From Avelusimicrobium sp963660385 (lineage in GTDB: Bacteria > Elusimicrobiota > Elusimicrobia > Elusimicrobiales > Elusimicrobiaceae), in NCBI GenBank assembly GCA_963660385.1, contig CAVKWQ010000001.1, forward strand, positions 20,894-84,893: a DNA stretch of 64,000 nucleotides, in the 5' to 3' direction. The first letter of the stretch is position 1; each line of letters begins with the position of its first letter. The notes beneath the pieces were generated by a model, which was not told where the DNA came from, did not search any database, and saw nothing but the letters and a program-made list of their open reading frames with translations. Shown piece by piece: positions 34,940 to 43,858 of the stretch. The position numbers were made by a program, and so were the translations under genes.

Positions 34940-36059
34940 TGTAAAACGCATACTGACGGATATGTTTCGCACGGAGTTGGCCCGCAAAAAGGCAGATTCT
35001 TTGGCGGTGTTTGACGAGAACAATAAAGCGGATTTTTTTGAACAGTTGCCGCAGGATATTTTAAAAACCGTGTCCGATAAGGCCGCTATCTTTTTTGGCT
35101 ATGAACCGCGCGTGTTTTCGTCCTTGGATTTGATGACGGACTACGCCTACGCCGCTTTTTTATACGGGCGGCAACTCACCTTTTTGACCTCTGGCAGTAC
35201 GGGTACGCCCAAACGCTGTGTTCACACGCTTGCAATGATTGAAGAAGAAGCCTACGGCGTGGCGCCGGACTTTAAGGGCGTAAAACGCGTGGTGTCGCTG
35301 GTGCCTGCTAACCATATGTACGGGTTTACCTTTACCGTTACGCTCCCGCACTCCTTAAATGTGCCCGTTTTGGTGTTGCCGGCCTTGCCTACCCAACCGT
35401 GGAGCGAAATTTTGCACGAGGGCGATTTAATAGCCGGGTTCCCCCTGTTTTGGAACTATTGGGCCCGCTTGGAAAATCCGTTTCCCAAGGGCGTACACGC
35501 AATGTCCTCCACCGCGCCTTGTAAAAAGGAAATTATAGACGCCTTGTATAGCCTGGGGGCTTCTCAATTTACCGAAATTTACGGTGCAAGCGAAACGGGC
35601 GCTATTGCCCGCCGCCACCACAGCACGGATGCCTTTGAATTGTTCCCGTTTTGGGATGTATCTTTGACGGACGACCAGCCGCAAATTAAGCGCAAAAGCC
35701 AAAATGGGTGGCTTACCTTGCCAGACGAAGTAGAGGCTACGCAGGGTCGCTTTTTAATTCCCATAAAGCGCAGCGACGCGTGCGTACAGGTGGCCGGGAT
35801 AAATGTCTTCCCCAAGCGGGTGGAAGAAGTCCTTGCCGCACATCCGGCGGTAAAAGCCTGCCGCGTGCGTTTAATGCGGCCGGAAGAGGGCGAGCGGTTA
35901 AAGGCGTTTATCGTGCTTAACGACGGCTATACCCAAGAGCATTTGGGCATTATCCGCACCTATTTGGCCCAGCGGCTGACCGTACACGAATTGCCGCGTA
36001 CCTTTACCTTTGGGAACGAACTCCCTGTTTCGGCAATGGGCAAGGACGCCGATTGGTAG
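34923..36059 (+). CDS. Acyl/aryl AMP-ligase (adenylating enzyme) of the cluster
   Basis: 378 residues, shorter than the usual 500 or more because the N-terminal subdomain is reduced. The P-loop LTSGSTGTPKR (about 88) and EIYGASETGAIA (about 222) are intact. A C-terminal AGINVFPKRVEE and the final SAMGKDADW keep the catalytic Lys right before the stop. It should activate an aromatic acid, probably a 4-hydroxybenzoate-type starter, and load it on an ACP. It is the last gene of the block, and no gene for making the starter is nearby. Confidence 0.88.
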   Translation: MLLLNDVKRILTDMFRTELARKKADSLAVFDENNKADFFEQLPQDILKTVSDKAAIFFGYEPRVFSSLDLMTDYAYAAFLYGRQLTFLTSGSTGTPKRCVHTLAMIEEEAYGVAPDFKGVKRVVSLVPANHMYGFTFTVTLPHSLNVPVLVLPALPTQPWSEILHEGDLIAGFPLFWNYWARLENPFPKGVHAMSSTAPCKKEIIDALYSLGASQFTEIYGASETGAIARRHHSTDAFELFPFWDVSLTDDQPQIKRKSQNGWLTLPDEVEATQGRFLIPIKRSDACVQVAGINVFPKRVEEVLAAHPAVKACRVRLMRPEEGERLKAFIVLNDGYTQEHLGIIRTYLAQRLTVHELPRTFTFGNELPVSAMGKDADW

Positions 36060-36074
36060 AGAAAATAAAGAAAC

Positions 36075-36108
36075 TCCCCTTGACAACTGGGGATAATAGC
36101 AGTATTCT
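36075..36108 (+). promoter_or_regulatory. Promoter of the broken gene at 36148
   Basis: A perfect -35 TTGACA (36080-36085), 17-base spacer and -10 TATTCT (36103-36108). The -35 box sits in the loop of an inverted repeat TCCCC/GGGGA (36075-36079, 36089-36093), which could be an operator or a weak terminator for the cluster. The promoter is intact although the gene is not. Confidence 0.75.
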
Positions 36109-36147
36109 TAAAATATAAGGATGTTAAATAAACTTCCGGGAGGAAAT

Positions 36148-37303
36148 ATGAAACGCGTTTGGTTTGTGCTTTTTAGTGTGTTTGCGTTCGTTGGCGCTAA
36201 CGCCGTAACGGCTTTTGCGCAAAATTTGGTTAAGTCCGGTTCCGGGGCGGTTAAGGCTGTGGAAGCGGCTGGCAAAGCGGCTGTACGGCCTGTTGCCGTT
36301 CCCAAGGTAAAAGTGCCCACGGCCCAACTCTCCAAGGCGACCGTTCCTGTGGCGGTTAAGGTTCCTACGGCTGCCCCGCACGTGACAACCCCGGCTGCTG
36401 GCAGAATAAATACAACGGCCTTTACCCCGGTGGTCCCTGCGGTAAAAACTACCCCCGTCCTGCCCAAGGCCCGCTTGTAAAAATTAGAAGCCCAGGTAAC
36501 GCGCCCGTTAAATGCGCTTAAAGAACTCCGTGCCACCGTGGCTGAAAAGGGTACGTCTGAACAGCATTATTTATTTAATGAGGAACTCCCGCTCTCGGAA
36601 GAGGATCTGTTTAAGTATTACGAAAACAGAGTGGCCCGTATGGACAAGGACCTTACGTTTGAAAAAGAGTATGAGTTTGCGTTTAATAACTTCCCGTTGC
36701 TGGTTGCCAGCCATAAACCCTACTTGGCCAAAGATGCGGAAGTAATTGTGAAAAAAGCGGAAGAGGTAATGTGGCGCAACTATGGCTACGAGTCTTCCAC
36801 CAGCGTAAAAGTTGGCAAAGAAACCTTACCTTCAACCCAAGTTTATGTTTGGGCCAATAAAATGGCCGCCGCTACGACTATGGGTATGTTTGGCAACGCA
36901 ACCAAAGCGCACGTGGATGCCTTGCTGGCGGCCTACAACGACGCACCCGAAGTTTCTTAAACCTATTAGCCAGGTGATTGTCGGCCGTGCCTTGCTTAGT
37001 ATGGGTGCGGTGGACGGATTAAAGGATTTCTTTTTGAAAGTTTCTTTAAACGATACGCTGTATAAGGATTTTTGGCAGGGCGTGCAAACCTATGCAACGG
37101 CGCATAATTTGCCGTTTGATGAGGCCTATGTCTTAAAAAATTCTAAGGGCGTGGACGTGGTTGCGCTACCGGATGCGGTGCACAAAACCTTGGTTTCCCG
37201 CGGGGCTTTAAATGAATTGCATTTGGACCCGTCGGCTACCGCTACTGAGGATTGGATGTTTATTATCAAAAACAAAGGCAAAGCCGTACAAGCCGCAAAA
37301 TAG
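36148..37303 (+). pseudogene. Broken exported protein gene, paralogue of the N-terminal part of the 37528 giant
   Basis: ATG 36148 has GGGAGGA upstream and encodes a signal peptide and a Val/Pro/Ala/Lys-rich linker (VKVPTA-like repeats). An in-frame TAA at 36478-36480 interrupts it, and the same frame continues to 36960. There a one-base shift in GTTTCTTAAA (about 36947-36956) moves the rest into another frame up to the TAG at 37303. Removing one T gives AYNDAPEVLKPISQVIVGR, which aligns with AYNKTPQALKTFSEVVIGR in the giant neighbour. Two independent lesions argue for a pseudogene rather than a sequencing slip. It lacks the giant's membrane and C-terminal parts. Confidence 0.85.
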
Positions 37304-37317
37304 TCTTACAGTTATAT

Positions 37318-37348
37318 AAAAAGGCCCCGCCCAAAAGGCGGGGTTTTT
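37318..37348 (+). terminator. Terminator after the broken gene
   Basis: CCCCGCC (37325-37331) pairs with GGCGGGG (37337-37343) and five T follow. It isolates the following giant gene, which has its own promoter. Confidence 0.9.
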
Positions 37349-37408
37349 GCTTACTAGGGGGCTGACACGGCGGAAAATTTGTGTTACAATAATAATTGAA
37401 CACCACTA

Positions 37409-37487
37409 CCGACGGAGATAGGCACAAGGACCCATATATAAAATGGGACCTTTGGCCCTTGTTATCCGTCGGGTTTTGTGATAGTAT
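37409..37487 (+). promoter_or_regulatory. GGCC palindromic element, copy C, with promoter of the giant exported gene
   Basis: A 64-base imperfect palindrome runs from CCGACGG (37409-37415) to CCGTCGG (37466-37472), with CCCATATATAAAATGGG at its centre. Its right half contains GGGACCTTTGGCCC (37445-37458), directly abutting -35 TTGTTA (37459-37464). A 17-base spacer and -10 TAGTAT (37482-37487) follow. The start codon is at 37528, giving a leader of about 35 bases with GGGAG before the ATG. Confidence 0.65.
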
Positions 37488-37527
37488 GAAGATATAAGCA
37501 GAAGTGTACTTCTTGGGAGACAAGTAT

Positions 37528-40500
37528 ATGAATAAATTAATCTCGTTAGTTTTAAGTTTCACTCTTATCTTCGGGAGTTTTACCCCCTCCTTTGCCCAAC
37601 TGTCTAGAATTCCGAAAAATGCGGGCAAAGCGGTAAAATCTACCGAAAGAGCCGTAGAATCAGCCGGAAAAAATGTTGGAAAGGTGCGTGGCGCTGCCCG
37701 GGTAAAGGTCAATACGCCTGCTTCCACCGTTAGAACTGCTGTTCCTACTGTTACCGTGCCTACGGTGCCGGGTTCCGTTTCTCCCAGCGGAATTGCCGTG
37801 CCGACTGTCGGCGTAAATCCGCAGGTATCTGTATCCTTGGACAGAACCATTGAAGCCGCCAAAGCCGCCGCGGCGGATGTTCCCTCTAAAACATTAAAAG
37901 AAGTCAACACCCTGTTGGACGGAAAGGAATTTTCCTCCAAGGATGCGGGCGATGTATTTAAACAAATTTTTAATGTACAGCGCACCGCTTCCGCCCACGA
38001 CCAACTGCTGTTAAACGCTTACACGCGCGTAACGGTGGAAAAGGGCTTTGCCACTACGCAAAAACAGGCCACTCTTGCCAAAGAAACGTATGTGCGTGTC
38101 CTGCGCGACTACCGCTCTTCTTCCGCTTTAAACAGAGACGTAACAATGGCGGATATCGGCCGTCTGCCTGCTAATTCCGATGGGCTTAAAGACTTGTCCG
38201 CTTGGGGCCAGGCAATGGCCGCCGCGGCGGATTTGGGCTTTTACGGTTCCGCAAAAGATGCCTCCCTTTTATTAGATGCTTATAACAAAACCCCCCAAGC
38301 CTTAAAAACGTTCAGCGAGGTGGTCATCGGCCGCTCGCTTATTACGTTGCAGGCGTATGAGGAGCTTGAAAAATTGGCCCAACTTTCCACTATTAACGGT
38401 AAACTGTACGGCGATTTTTGGGCCGGTGTCAGCCAATATGTTACGGCTAACAATTTGCCCGTAACGCTTCCGCCCGTAACGGCGGCGGAAATGAACGCGG
38501 CCAAATTGGCCCCCAATGCGGGCACGGCGCTTACTCATTGGAGCAAATTAAACGCCCGCCACTTGGACGCTTCCGCCAAAGGGACGGCTGATTGGGTAGC
38601 CTTAAACGGTAAAAAAGGCCAAATTGTGGCGGACCCAGCAGCCGAAACGCCTGCTAAACCTGCGGGCGCCGCAACGCCGAAAGTAGATGTAAAACTGGGC
38701 GATATTACCTTGCCGGACGGTTTGCACGTGGCTTATACGCCTGCCGCCGCGGACGGAGAAGCCGCCGTGGCCGAAACTCCTGCCGCTTCCTCCAACGCGG
38801 GCACGGTATATAGCAGTGTTGTTCCGGTCAGCCCGAAGTGGTTAAATAAGATGACCAACCGCGTGCGCGGGTGGTTCACGAAAGATGCCGAAAGTGCCGC
38901 CAATAACACGGCTTTAAACATTTTATCCAAAGAATACCCCTTGGCTACGCAGTTGCGCACCATTTTGGAAAGCGCCGCCGCGCAAAAATACAAAGAACAG
39001 GCCTTAGTTTCCTTGTACAACCAAGGTAAATTTAACGAAGCCATCAGCAAAATGCCGGTGGAAACGCAACGCTGGATTGAATCTAAAAAAGAAAATCCCG
39101 AAGAATTGGGTAAGGCGTTGTACCACTTGTACGCTTCCCAGTCGTTAAATACGGCCATTGCTGAGGTATCCGACGCTACGGCCCAATCCTCCTTTGAAAG
39201 AGAATTGGAAACGATTACCTCCGACCCGAACTGGGAAAAGAAGGTCCGCAGTGCGTGGGATAATGTAAATGTTTTGCCCTTGGAAACGGAAAGTTTTGCG
39301 GGTATCGTGCCGTCTATGCCCGATATCAACGAACAGTTAATCGTTTCCTCTTGCCGCCCCACGGGCTTCGTGGCGAAGAACAAAATGACGGGTAAGGAAA
39401 CCAAACAAGGCGTTTTCTATGCGAACAACATCCCGTTCTATTACCGCTCTGCGTCCGGCAAACTTAGCAGCGCGCCGGTGGGTATTTTGTCCCAGCCGCA
39501 CGCTTCTTGGTACAGCCGCTTTTTGTCCAAATTCGGCTTGTCCGAAAAAGCGGGCTTGGTAATTCCCAAAGGCTTTGTTCTCGCCTTGGACGAATCAGGC
39601 CAATGGAAATATGTAATGCCGTCCGGTAACTTGGCCGCGGTTCGTGCGAACAAACGCTCCGCCAAACTGTTAGAGGAAATCCAGGCCAATGGTTCCGTAC
39701 AGGTACCGCTTGACACGCCGTATAACTCTACGGATATGTTGGCTATGGCCAATATGTTGGAGAAGAATCCGGGCCTTAACTTGGAACTTAACCTTAATGA
39801 ACCGCACTCTTTGAGACAGTTCCTGACCTTGCACGCTTTGTTTGTAGGTAACGATGCCGGCGCCTCTTTGACAGGGCCGTTTAAATCGGCCTTGAAATCC
39901 TTGCCGGGGCTCTCTGGCTTGATGTCCAACTTGGTCAGCGGTATCGGGTATTTTACCCCGTTAGTGGCTGCTAAACTGATGCCGCTTATGACCAAAATTG
40001 GCCATAAAAATACGATTCAGGCCATTTACGGCGGTGCCGCCGCGGCCTTGACCTTCGCATTAGTGGGCCTTGGTATGTATGGTACGATTGATGTAAGTAA
40101 GTTGTCTTTGCTTTCTTTGGCTTTGCCTACATTTGCCTTGGTGTTGGGGGCGAGTCTGGCCAATACGTCTATTCAGACCTTGCTTAACTACTATAAGAAC
40201 CCGGTGGCCCGCACGGCGGCACACTTGGACTTCTCTGAAAATAAACAATGGTCCCGCTTGGCTTTAACGGCGGCTACGGGCTTGTTGGCCTCGTTCGGTT
40301 TGAACTTTACGATTGTGGTTCCTATCGGCCTTACGCTGTTGGCCGCGTCTGAAATGCTCTTCCTCAATACGCCTATTTACAAAATGGGTAAAGGCGTAAA
40401 GGCGGCGGGCAAAGCGGTTGAAAAAGCCGCTGCCAAAGTGCCGGAAGTTTCCAAGGAACAACTGGCTAAGGAAGTAGCCGAAGATAAAGACTTATACAAA

Positions 40501-42102
40501 CAGAATTTTAGAAATACGCGCGACGTGAAAGACATCGCCAGCCGTGTGAAATTGGTGTACGCCAGTTATGCGGCCAGTTTGATGATGCTTTCCCAGGATG
40601 CTAACGCCGCGCTGGGCAACGACGTTGGGCAGTGGTTGGTGGCCGGCTTTATGTTCGCCACGGCTATGACCCGTAAGTTTGCGTCCAAACAGGTTTCCAG
40701 CAAGAAAATGACGGACGACCAGTTGACGGGTGCCTCTCTGCCGATGTTGGCCTTTACGGCGGGTGCTATTGCCCTTATGCCGTATTCGGGCCCGTTGGCG
40801 TTGGCTACGGCTGGTTTCGGTGTATTGCACTATATGGCTACGGCTGTGCCCGGCCAGTTAGACTCCGTCCGCTTGCAGAATATGGTTTCTGCGGCTATGC
40901 AGAAGGAAAAAGTGGCTATCCGCGAGAATACCTCTTTGACGGAAGCCGAAAAAGAAGCGCAGTTGAAACGCATTGAACGCCGCGAAAAAACTTGGGGTAG
41001 TTTGGCGGGTAAAGATTACTCCGTCTTTAACTCCCACGGTTTGATTGGTATTTTGACGGCGTCCGCTATTGCCTTCGGCTTTGCCGATATGGGGCCGCAA
41101 TGGGCGCTTGACTTGGTAAACCAAATCTCCGCCTTGACGGGTAATGCGGGCGAATCGTTTACTATGGGTATGAACCGCCTTATCTTGGGCTACTCTGCGG
41201 TGGTAGCGAGCATTTTGGCCGCGCGCAACTGGGGATTGACCAAGGATTTCTTGGGCCTGTTCCGCAAGCCGAAGATTACAACCGAAACGATTGAAGCGGG
41301 CAAAGTAAACGCGGAGTCGTTTGGTATCAGCAAAAAGAACGCTTACAGACGCCTGTCCGAAGTGAACGGTACGCTGTCCAAATTGGAAAAACAAATGGTG
41401 GACTACGGCGTAAGTTCCGAACACAAAATGACGGATATGCTCAAACAAATGACCCAGTCTTACAACCGTTTGGTGGCCATCGGCGAAGTGGAAGGCGTTT
41501 CTACGGTAATGGGCTCTATGGAAAAATTGCAGGGTATCGTAAAGTCTTACGGGGTGATTTTAGATAAAAACCACCTGTCCGTAATGCTTAACCGCGAATA
41601 TCATCAACTGGCGGATTCCTTGATGGGCATTGATACAAAAGCCAAAGAGGTCAAACTGACCTATGTGCCGGAAGGCGTGTATAACGGGCCGGTAATGTCC
41701 GAAGCCGCTAAACCGTGGTACGCCAAATTGATGCCCAAAAAGAAAGTCAAATCTATGGACAAGGGCAGATTTGAAGATGTGCGCGTTCTGATTAACGAAC
41801 TGGACCAGTTGGCCGCCGATATCAAACACGGCACCACCACCGCTGGTACGTACAGATTGTTCATCCAGTACCAGAACGAAGCCAAACGCGCCTTGCAGGA
41901 ATATGGCGAACTCAACCCGGCCGATTCCCCCCGCGTATTGGAACAAACCCAGCGCTTGAACCGCATTTGCAGTGCGCTTAAAACGTTGGATAAACACCAC
42001 AACCTGTTGCAGGAAAACGCCGGACCGACCACCGCGGCTGATATTTTACAGTTGCGCGACGTCTTAAAAGGCTATCCGGATATGCCGGTTGCGGAACATT
42101 AA
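37528..42102 (+). CDS. Giant exported polytopic protein with helical N- and C-terminal domains, function unknown
   Basis: 1524 residues from ATG 37528. A signal peptide ending FAQ is followed by a Val/Pro/Thr-rich linker (about 30-110). A mostly helical extracytoplasmic region of about 680 residues comes next. Ten or eleven hydrophobic helices (about 790-1235) then form a membrane domain whose GHKNTIQAIYGG loop recalls MFS transporters. A charged helical C-terminal domain of about 280 residues ends the protein. An Ala/Asp/Glu-rich segment near 370-430 separates subdomains. A decayed paralogue lies just upstream. The combination of a cleavable signal, a very large exported domain and an MFS-like core is not one I recognise. 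Confidence 0.8.
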   Translation: MNKLISLVLSFTLIFGSFTPSFAQLSRIPKNAGKAVKSTERAVESAGKNVGKVRGAARVKVNTPASTVRTAVPTVTVPTVPGSVSPSGIAVPTVGVNPQVSVSLDRTIEAAKAAAADVPSKTLKEVNTLLDGKEFSSKDAGDVFKQIFNVQRTASAHDQLLLNAYTRVTVEKGFATTQKQATLAKETYVRVLRDYRSSSALNRDVTMADIGRLPANSDGLKDLSAWGQAMAAAADLGFYGSAKDASLLLDAYNKTPQALKTFSEVVIGRSLITLQAYEELEKLAQLSTINGKLYGDFWAGVSQYVTANNLPVTLPPVTAAEMNAAKLAPNAGTALTHWSKLNARHLDASAKGTADWVALNGKKGQIVADPAAETPAKPAGAATPKVDVKLGDITLPDGLHVAYTPAAADGEAAVAETPAASSNAGTVYSSVVPVSPKWLNKMTNRVRGWFTKDAESAANNTALNILSKEYPLATQLRTILESAAAQKYKEQALVSLYNQGKFNEAISKMPVETQRWIESKKENPEELGKALYHLYASQSLNTAIAEVSDATAQSSFERELETITSDPNWEKKVRSAWDNVNVLPLETESFAGIVPSMPDINEQLIVSSCRPTGFVAKNKMTGKETKQGVFYANNIPFYYRSASGKLSSAPVGILSQPHASWYSRFLSKFGLSEKAGLVIPKGFVLALDESGQWKYVMPSGNLAAVRANKRSAKLLEEIQANGSVQVPLDTPYNSTDMLAMANMLEKNPGLNLELNLNEPHSLRQFLTLHALFVGNDAGASLTGPFKSALKSLPGLSGLMSNLVSGIGYFTPLVAAKLMPLMTKIGHKNTIQAIYGGAAAALTFALVGLGMYGTIDVSKLSLLSLALPTFALVLGASLANTSIQTLLNYYKNPVARTAAHLDFSENKQWSRLALTAATGLLASFGLNFTIVVPIGLTLLAASEMLFLNTPIYKMGKGVKAAGKAVEKAAAKVPEVSKEQLAKEVAEDKDLYKQNFRNTRDVKDIASRVKLVYASYAASLMMLSQDANAALGNDVGQWLVAGFMFATAMTRKFASKQVSSKKMTDDQLTGASLPMLAFTAGAIALMPYSGPLALATAGFGVLHYMATAVPGQLDSVRLQNMVSAAMQKEKVAIRENTSLTEAEKEAQLKRIERREKTWGSLAGKDYSVFNSHGLIGILTASAIAFGFADMGPQWALDLVNQISALTGNAGESFTMGMNRLILGYSAVVASILAARNWGLTKDFLGLFRKPKITTETIEAGKVNAESFGISKKNAYRRLSEVNGTLSKLEKQMVDYGVSSEHKMTDMLKQMTQSYNRLVAIGEVEGVSTVMGSMEKLQGIVKSYGVILDKNHLSVMLNREYHQLADSLMGIDTKAKEVKLTYVPEGVYNGPVMSEAAKPWYAKLMPKKKVKSMDKGRFEDVRVLINELDQLAADIKHGTTTAGTYRLFIQYQNEAKRALQEYGELNPADSPRVLEQTQRLNRICSALKTLDKHHNLLQENAGPTTAADILQLRDVLKGYPDMPVAEH

Positions 42103-42115
42103 GTAAGTTTTAAGT

Positions 42116-42149
42116 AAAAACCCCGGGCCCCAAAAGCCTGGGGTTTTTT
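42116..42149 (+). terminator. Terminator of the giant exported gene
   Basis: CCCCGGGC (42121-42128) pairs with GCCTGGGG (42136-42143); five A precede and six T follow. Confidence 0.9.
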
Positions 42150-42247
42150 GTGCGTAAAAGTGGGCTCCGAAACGCATAAAAAAGGGTGTCCAGAAAAACT
42201 TAAAAAAACGCGCGGAAAAAATCTTTTTTACCGACGGTGAAAACACT

Positions 42248-42420
42248 TGATTTTATACACCCCATATATGTTATAATTGATATGTAAGCAAATGATTTGC
42301 TTAAACTTCTGCATTACTGCTCGTCCACTTTCTAATCGAGGGAGCGCCCCGGCGGGAAGCCAGCGCCGGAGAGTGTTGACGCGCGGCTTTTGCACGTTAA
42401 ATTATAAATAGGAGACAAGA
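42248..42420 (+). promoter_or_regulatory. Promoter and structured leader of the sugar-phosphate transporter gene
   Basis: -10 TATAAT (42273-42278) with a poorly spaced TTGATT (42248-42253, 19-base spacer). The leader of about 135 bases is G+C rich and structured: CCGGCG (42349-42354) pairs with CGCCGG (42364-42369), and other short complementary runs (CTCG/CGAG near 42319-42340) occur. AGGAG lies just before the ATG. The length and structure suggest post-transcriptional control. I do not recognise a known riboswitch. Confidence 0.5.
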
Positions 42421-43806
42421 ATGTTCGCAAAATTAGTAGGTTGGCTTAAACCTTTGCCGGACGGAACACCTATTTCCGACGAGGCACAGATTAAGCGTTT
42501 GTACCGTAACTGGCGTATTAAGATGTTCTTCGGCATGTACTTTGGTTATGCCTTGTTTTATTTCACCCGCAAAAATTTGGATTATGTAAAACCTGCGCTG
42601 AGCCAAAACTTTGGCTTGGACGTAATTCAGTTGGGGTATATCGGCACGACGATTTATCTTACCTATGGTATCGGTAAATTTTTAAGCGGCGTGCTGGCGG
42701 ACCGCTGCAACATCCGCGGCGTAATGGCCTTGGGGTTGTTTGTATCTTCGCTTATCAACTTGGCGTTCCCCTTCTTGCCGCAATTCCAAGCCTTCTTGGG
42801 CAATATGGGCATTACCTTGCCGCTCGTGGCCTTGGCTTCGTTTGCCTGGGGTTTGAACGGTGTGGCGCAGTCTATGGGGTTCCCTCCGGTAGCCAAAGGC
42901 TTGGTGTACTGGTTCTCCCCCTCTGAAAGAGCGACCAAATGGACGCTGTGGTCTTCTTCCCACACGTTCGGCGCGTTCTTTGTGGGCGTGTTGATTTCTT
43001 ACCTGCTCAAATTGGATATGTGGAAAATGGCTTTCATCGTACCTGCTTTTATGGGTATTTGTTACAGCATTTTCCTGATGTTCTTCTTGACCGATAAACC
43101 CACCACCGTGGGCTTGCCTCCTATTGAAGTTTACAGAAACGACGTGATGCCCGTGAAGGAAAAGAGTTCTCTGTCCCACTGGGAAATCCTCAAAAAACAC
43201 GTTCTTAAAAACCCGTTCCTCTGGGCCTTGGCTATTTCGTACATCTTTATTTACTATGTACGCTTTGCCACGTTGGACTGGGGTACGATGTTCTTGACGC
43301 AAGAACGCGGCTTTACGCCCGACGGCGCTGTGTCCGCTATGAAGTGGATGCCCTTCTTGGGTATGCCGGGCGGCATTGTGGCCGGTTATTTGGCTGATAA
43401 ATTCTTCCAGGGCCGCTGCACCCAAATGAACATTATTTACTTGGTCATTTTGGCCGCCAGCTGCTGGGGCTTTTATTGCGTGGCTGGTACGGACCAGTTC
43501 TTCTGGACGTCCTTGCTCGCTTCGTTCATCGGCTTCTTTGTGGACGGCCCGCAGAACCTCGCGGGTGGTGTACAGGCGTCCCGCGTAACCGTACAGGAAT
43601 CCGTTTCCGCCGCGTGCGGCTTTACGGGTATGTTCGGTTACTTCGGTGCTATGTTGTCCAGCACCGGGGCGGCGTACATCAGCAAGAGTTTCGGCTGGAA
43701 AGGCGTGTACTTCTCCTGCATTATTGCGTGTATCATTGCAATGGGTTTCATTTCTACCACTTGGAAGAAGGAAGCCGCCTCTATGGCCGCTGAACACAAC
43801 AAATAA
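42421..43806 (+). CDS. Organophosphate:phosphate antiporter (UhpC/UhpT/GlpT family)
   Basis: 461 residues, 12 transmembrane helices. The N-terminal YFGYALFYFTRKNLDYVKPAL is the family signature with the Arg of the phosphate site, followed by YGIGKFLSGVLADRCNIRG (motif A) and FFVDGPQNLAGGVQASR late in the protein. It should exchange inorganic phosphate for a sugar phosphate or glycerol 3-phosphate at the inner membrane. Related Endomicrobia are known to import glucose 6-phosphate with such a carrier. Sugar-phosphate uptake next to pyruvate kinase and near GAPDH fits glycolysis. It is monocistronic with a long leader and a strong terminator. Confidence 0.92.
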   Translation: MFAKLVGWLKPLPDGTPISDEAQIKRLYRNWRIKMFFGMYFGYALFYFTRKNLDYVKPALSQNFGLDVIQLGYIGTTIYLTYGIGKFLSGVLADRCNIRGVMALGLFVSSLINLAFPFLPQFQAFLGNMGITLPLVALASFAWGLNGVAQSMGFPPVAKGLVYWFSPSERATKWTLWSSSHTFGAFFVGVLISYLLKLDMWKMAFIVPAFMGICYSIFLMFFLTDKPTTVGLPPIEVYRNDVMPVKEKSSLSHWEILKKHVLKNPFLWALAISYIFIYYVRFATLDWGTMFLTQERGFTPDGAVSAMKWMPFLGMPGGIVAGYLADKFFQGRCTQMNIIYLVILAASCWGFYCVAGTDQFFWTSLLASFIGFFVDGPQNLAGGVQASRVTVQESVSAACGFTGMFGYFGAMLSSTGAAYISKSFGWKGVYFSCIIACIIAMGFISTTWKKEAASMAAEHNK

Positions 43807-43827
43807 CATTTACTGTTATTCTTAGTT

Positions 43828-43858
43828 AAAACCCCCGGGACTAACCCCGGGGGTTTTT
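43828..43858 (+). terminator. Terminator of the sugar-phosphate transporter gene
   Basis: ACCCCCGGG (43831-43839) pairs with CCCGGGGGT (43846-43854), followed by a T run. Confidence 0.93.

Noticed and set aside
42682..43809. Minus-strand open frame of 375 codons opposite the sugar-phosphate antiporter
   Set aside because: Extreme His/Arg/Gln content and exact overlap with a clear transporter gene show it is non-coding.
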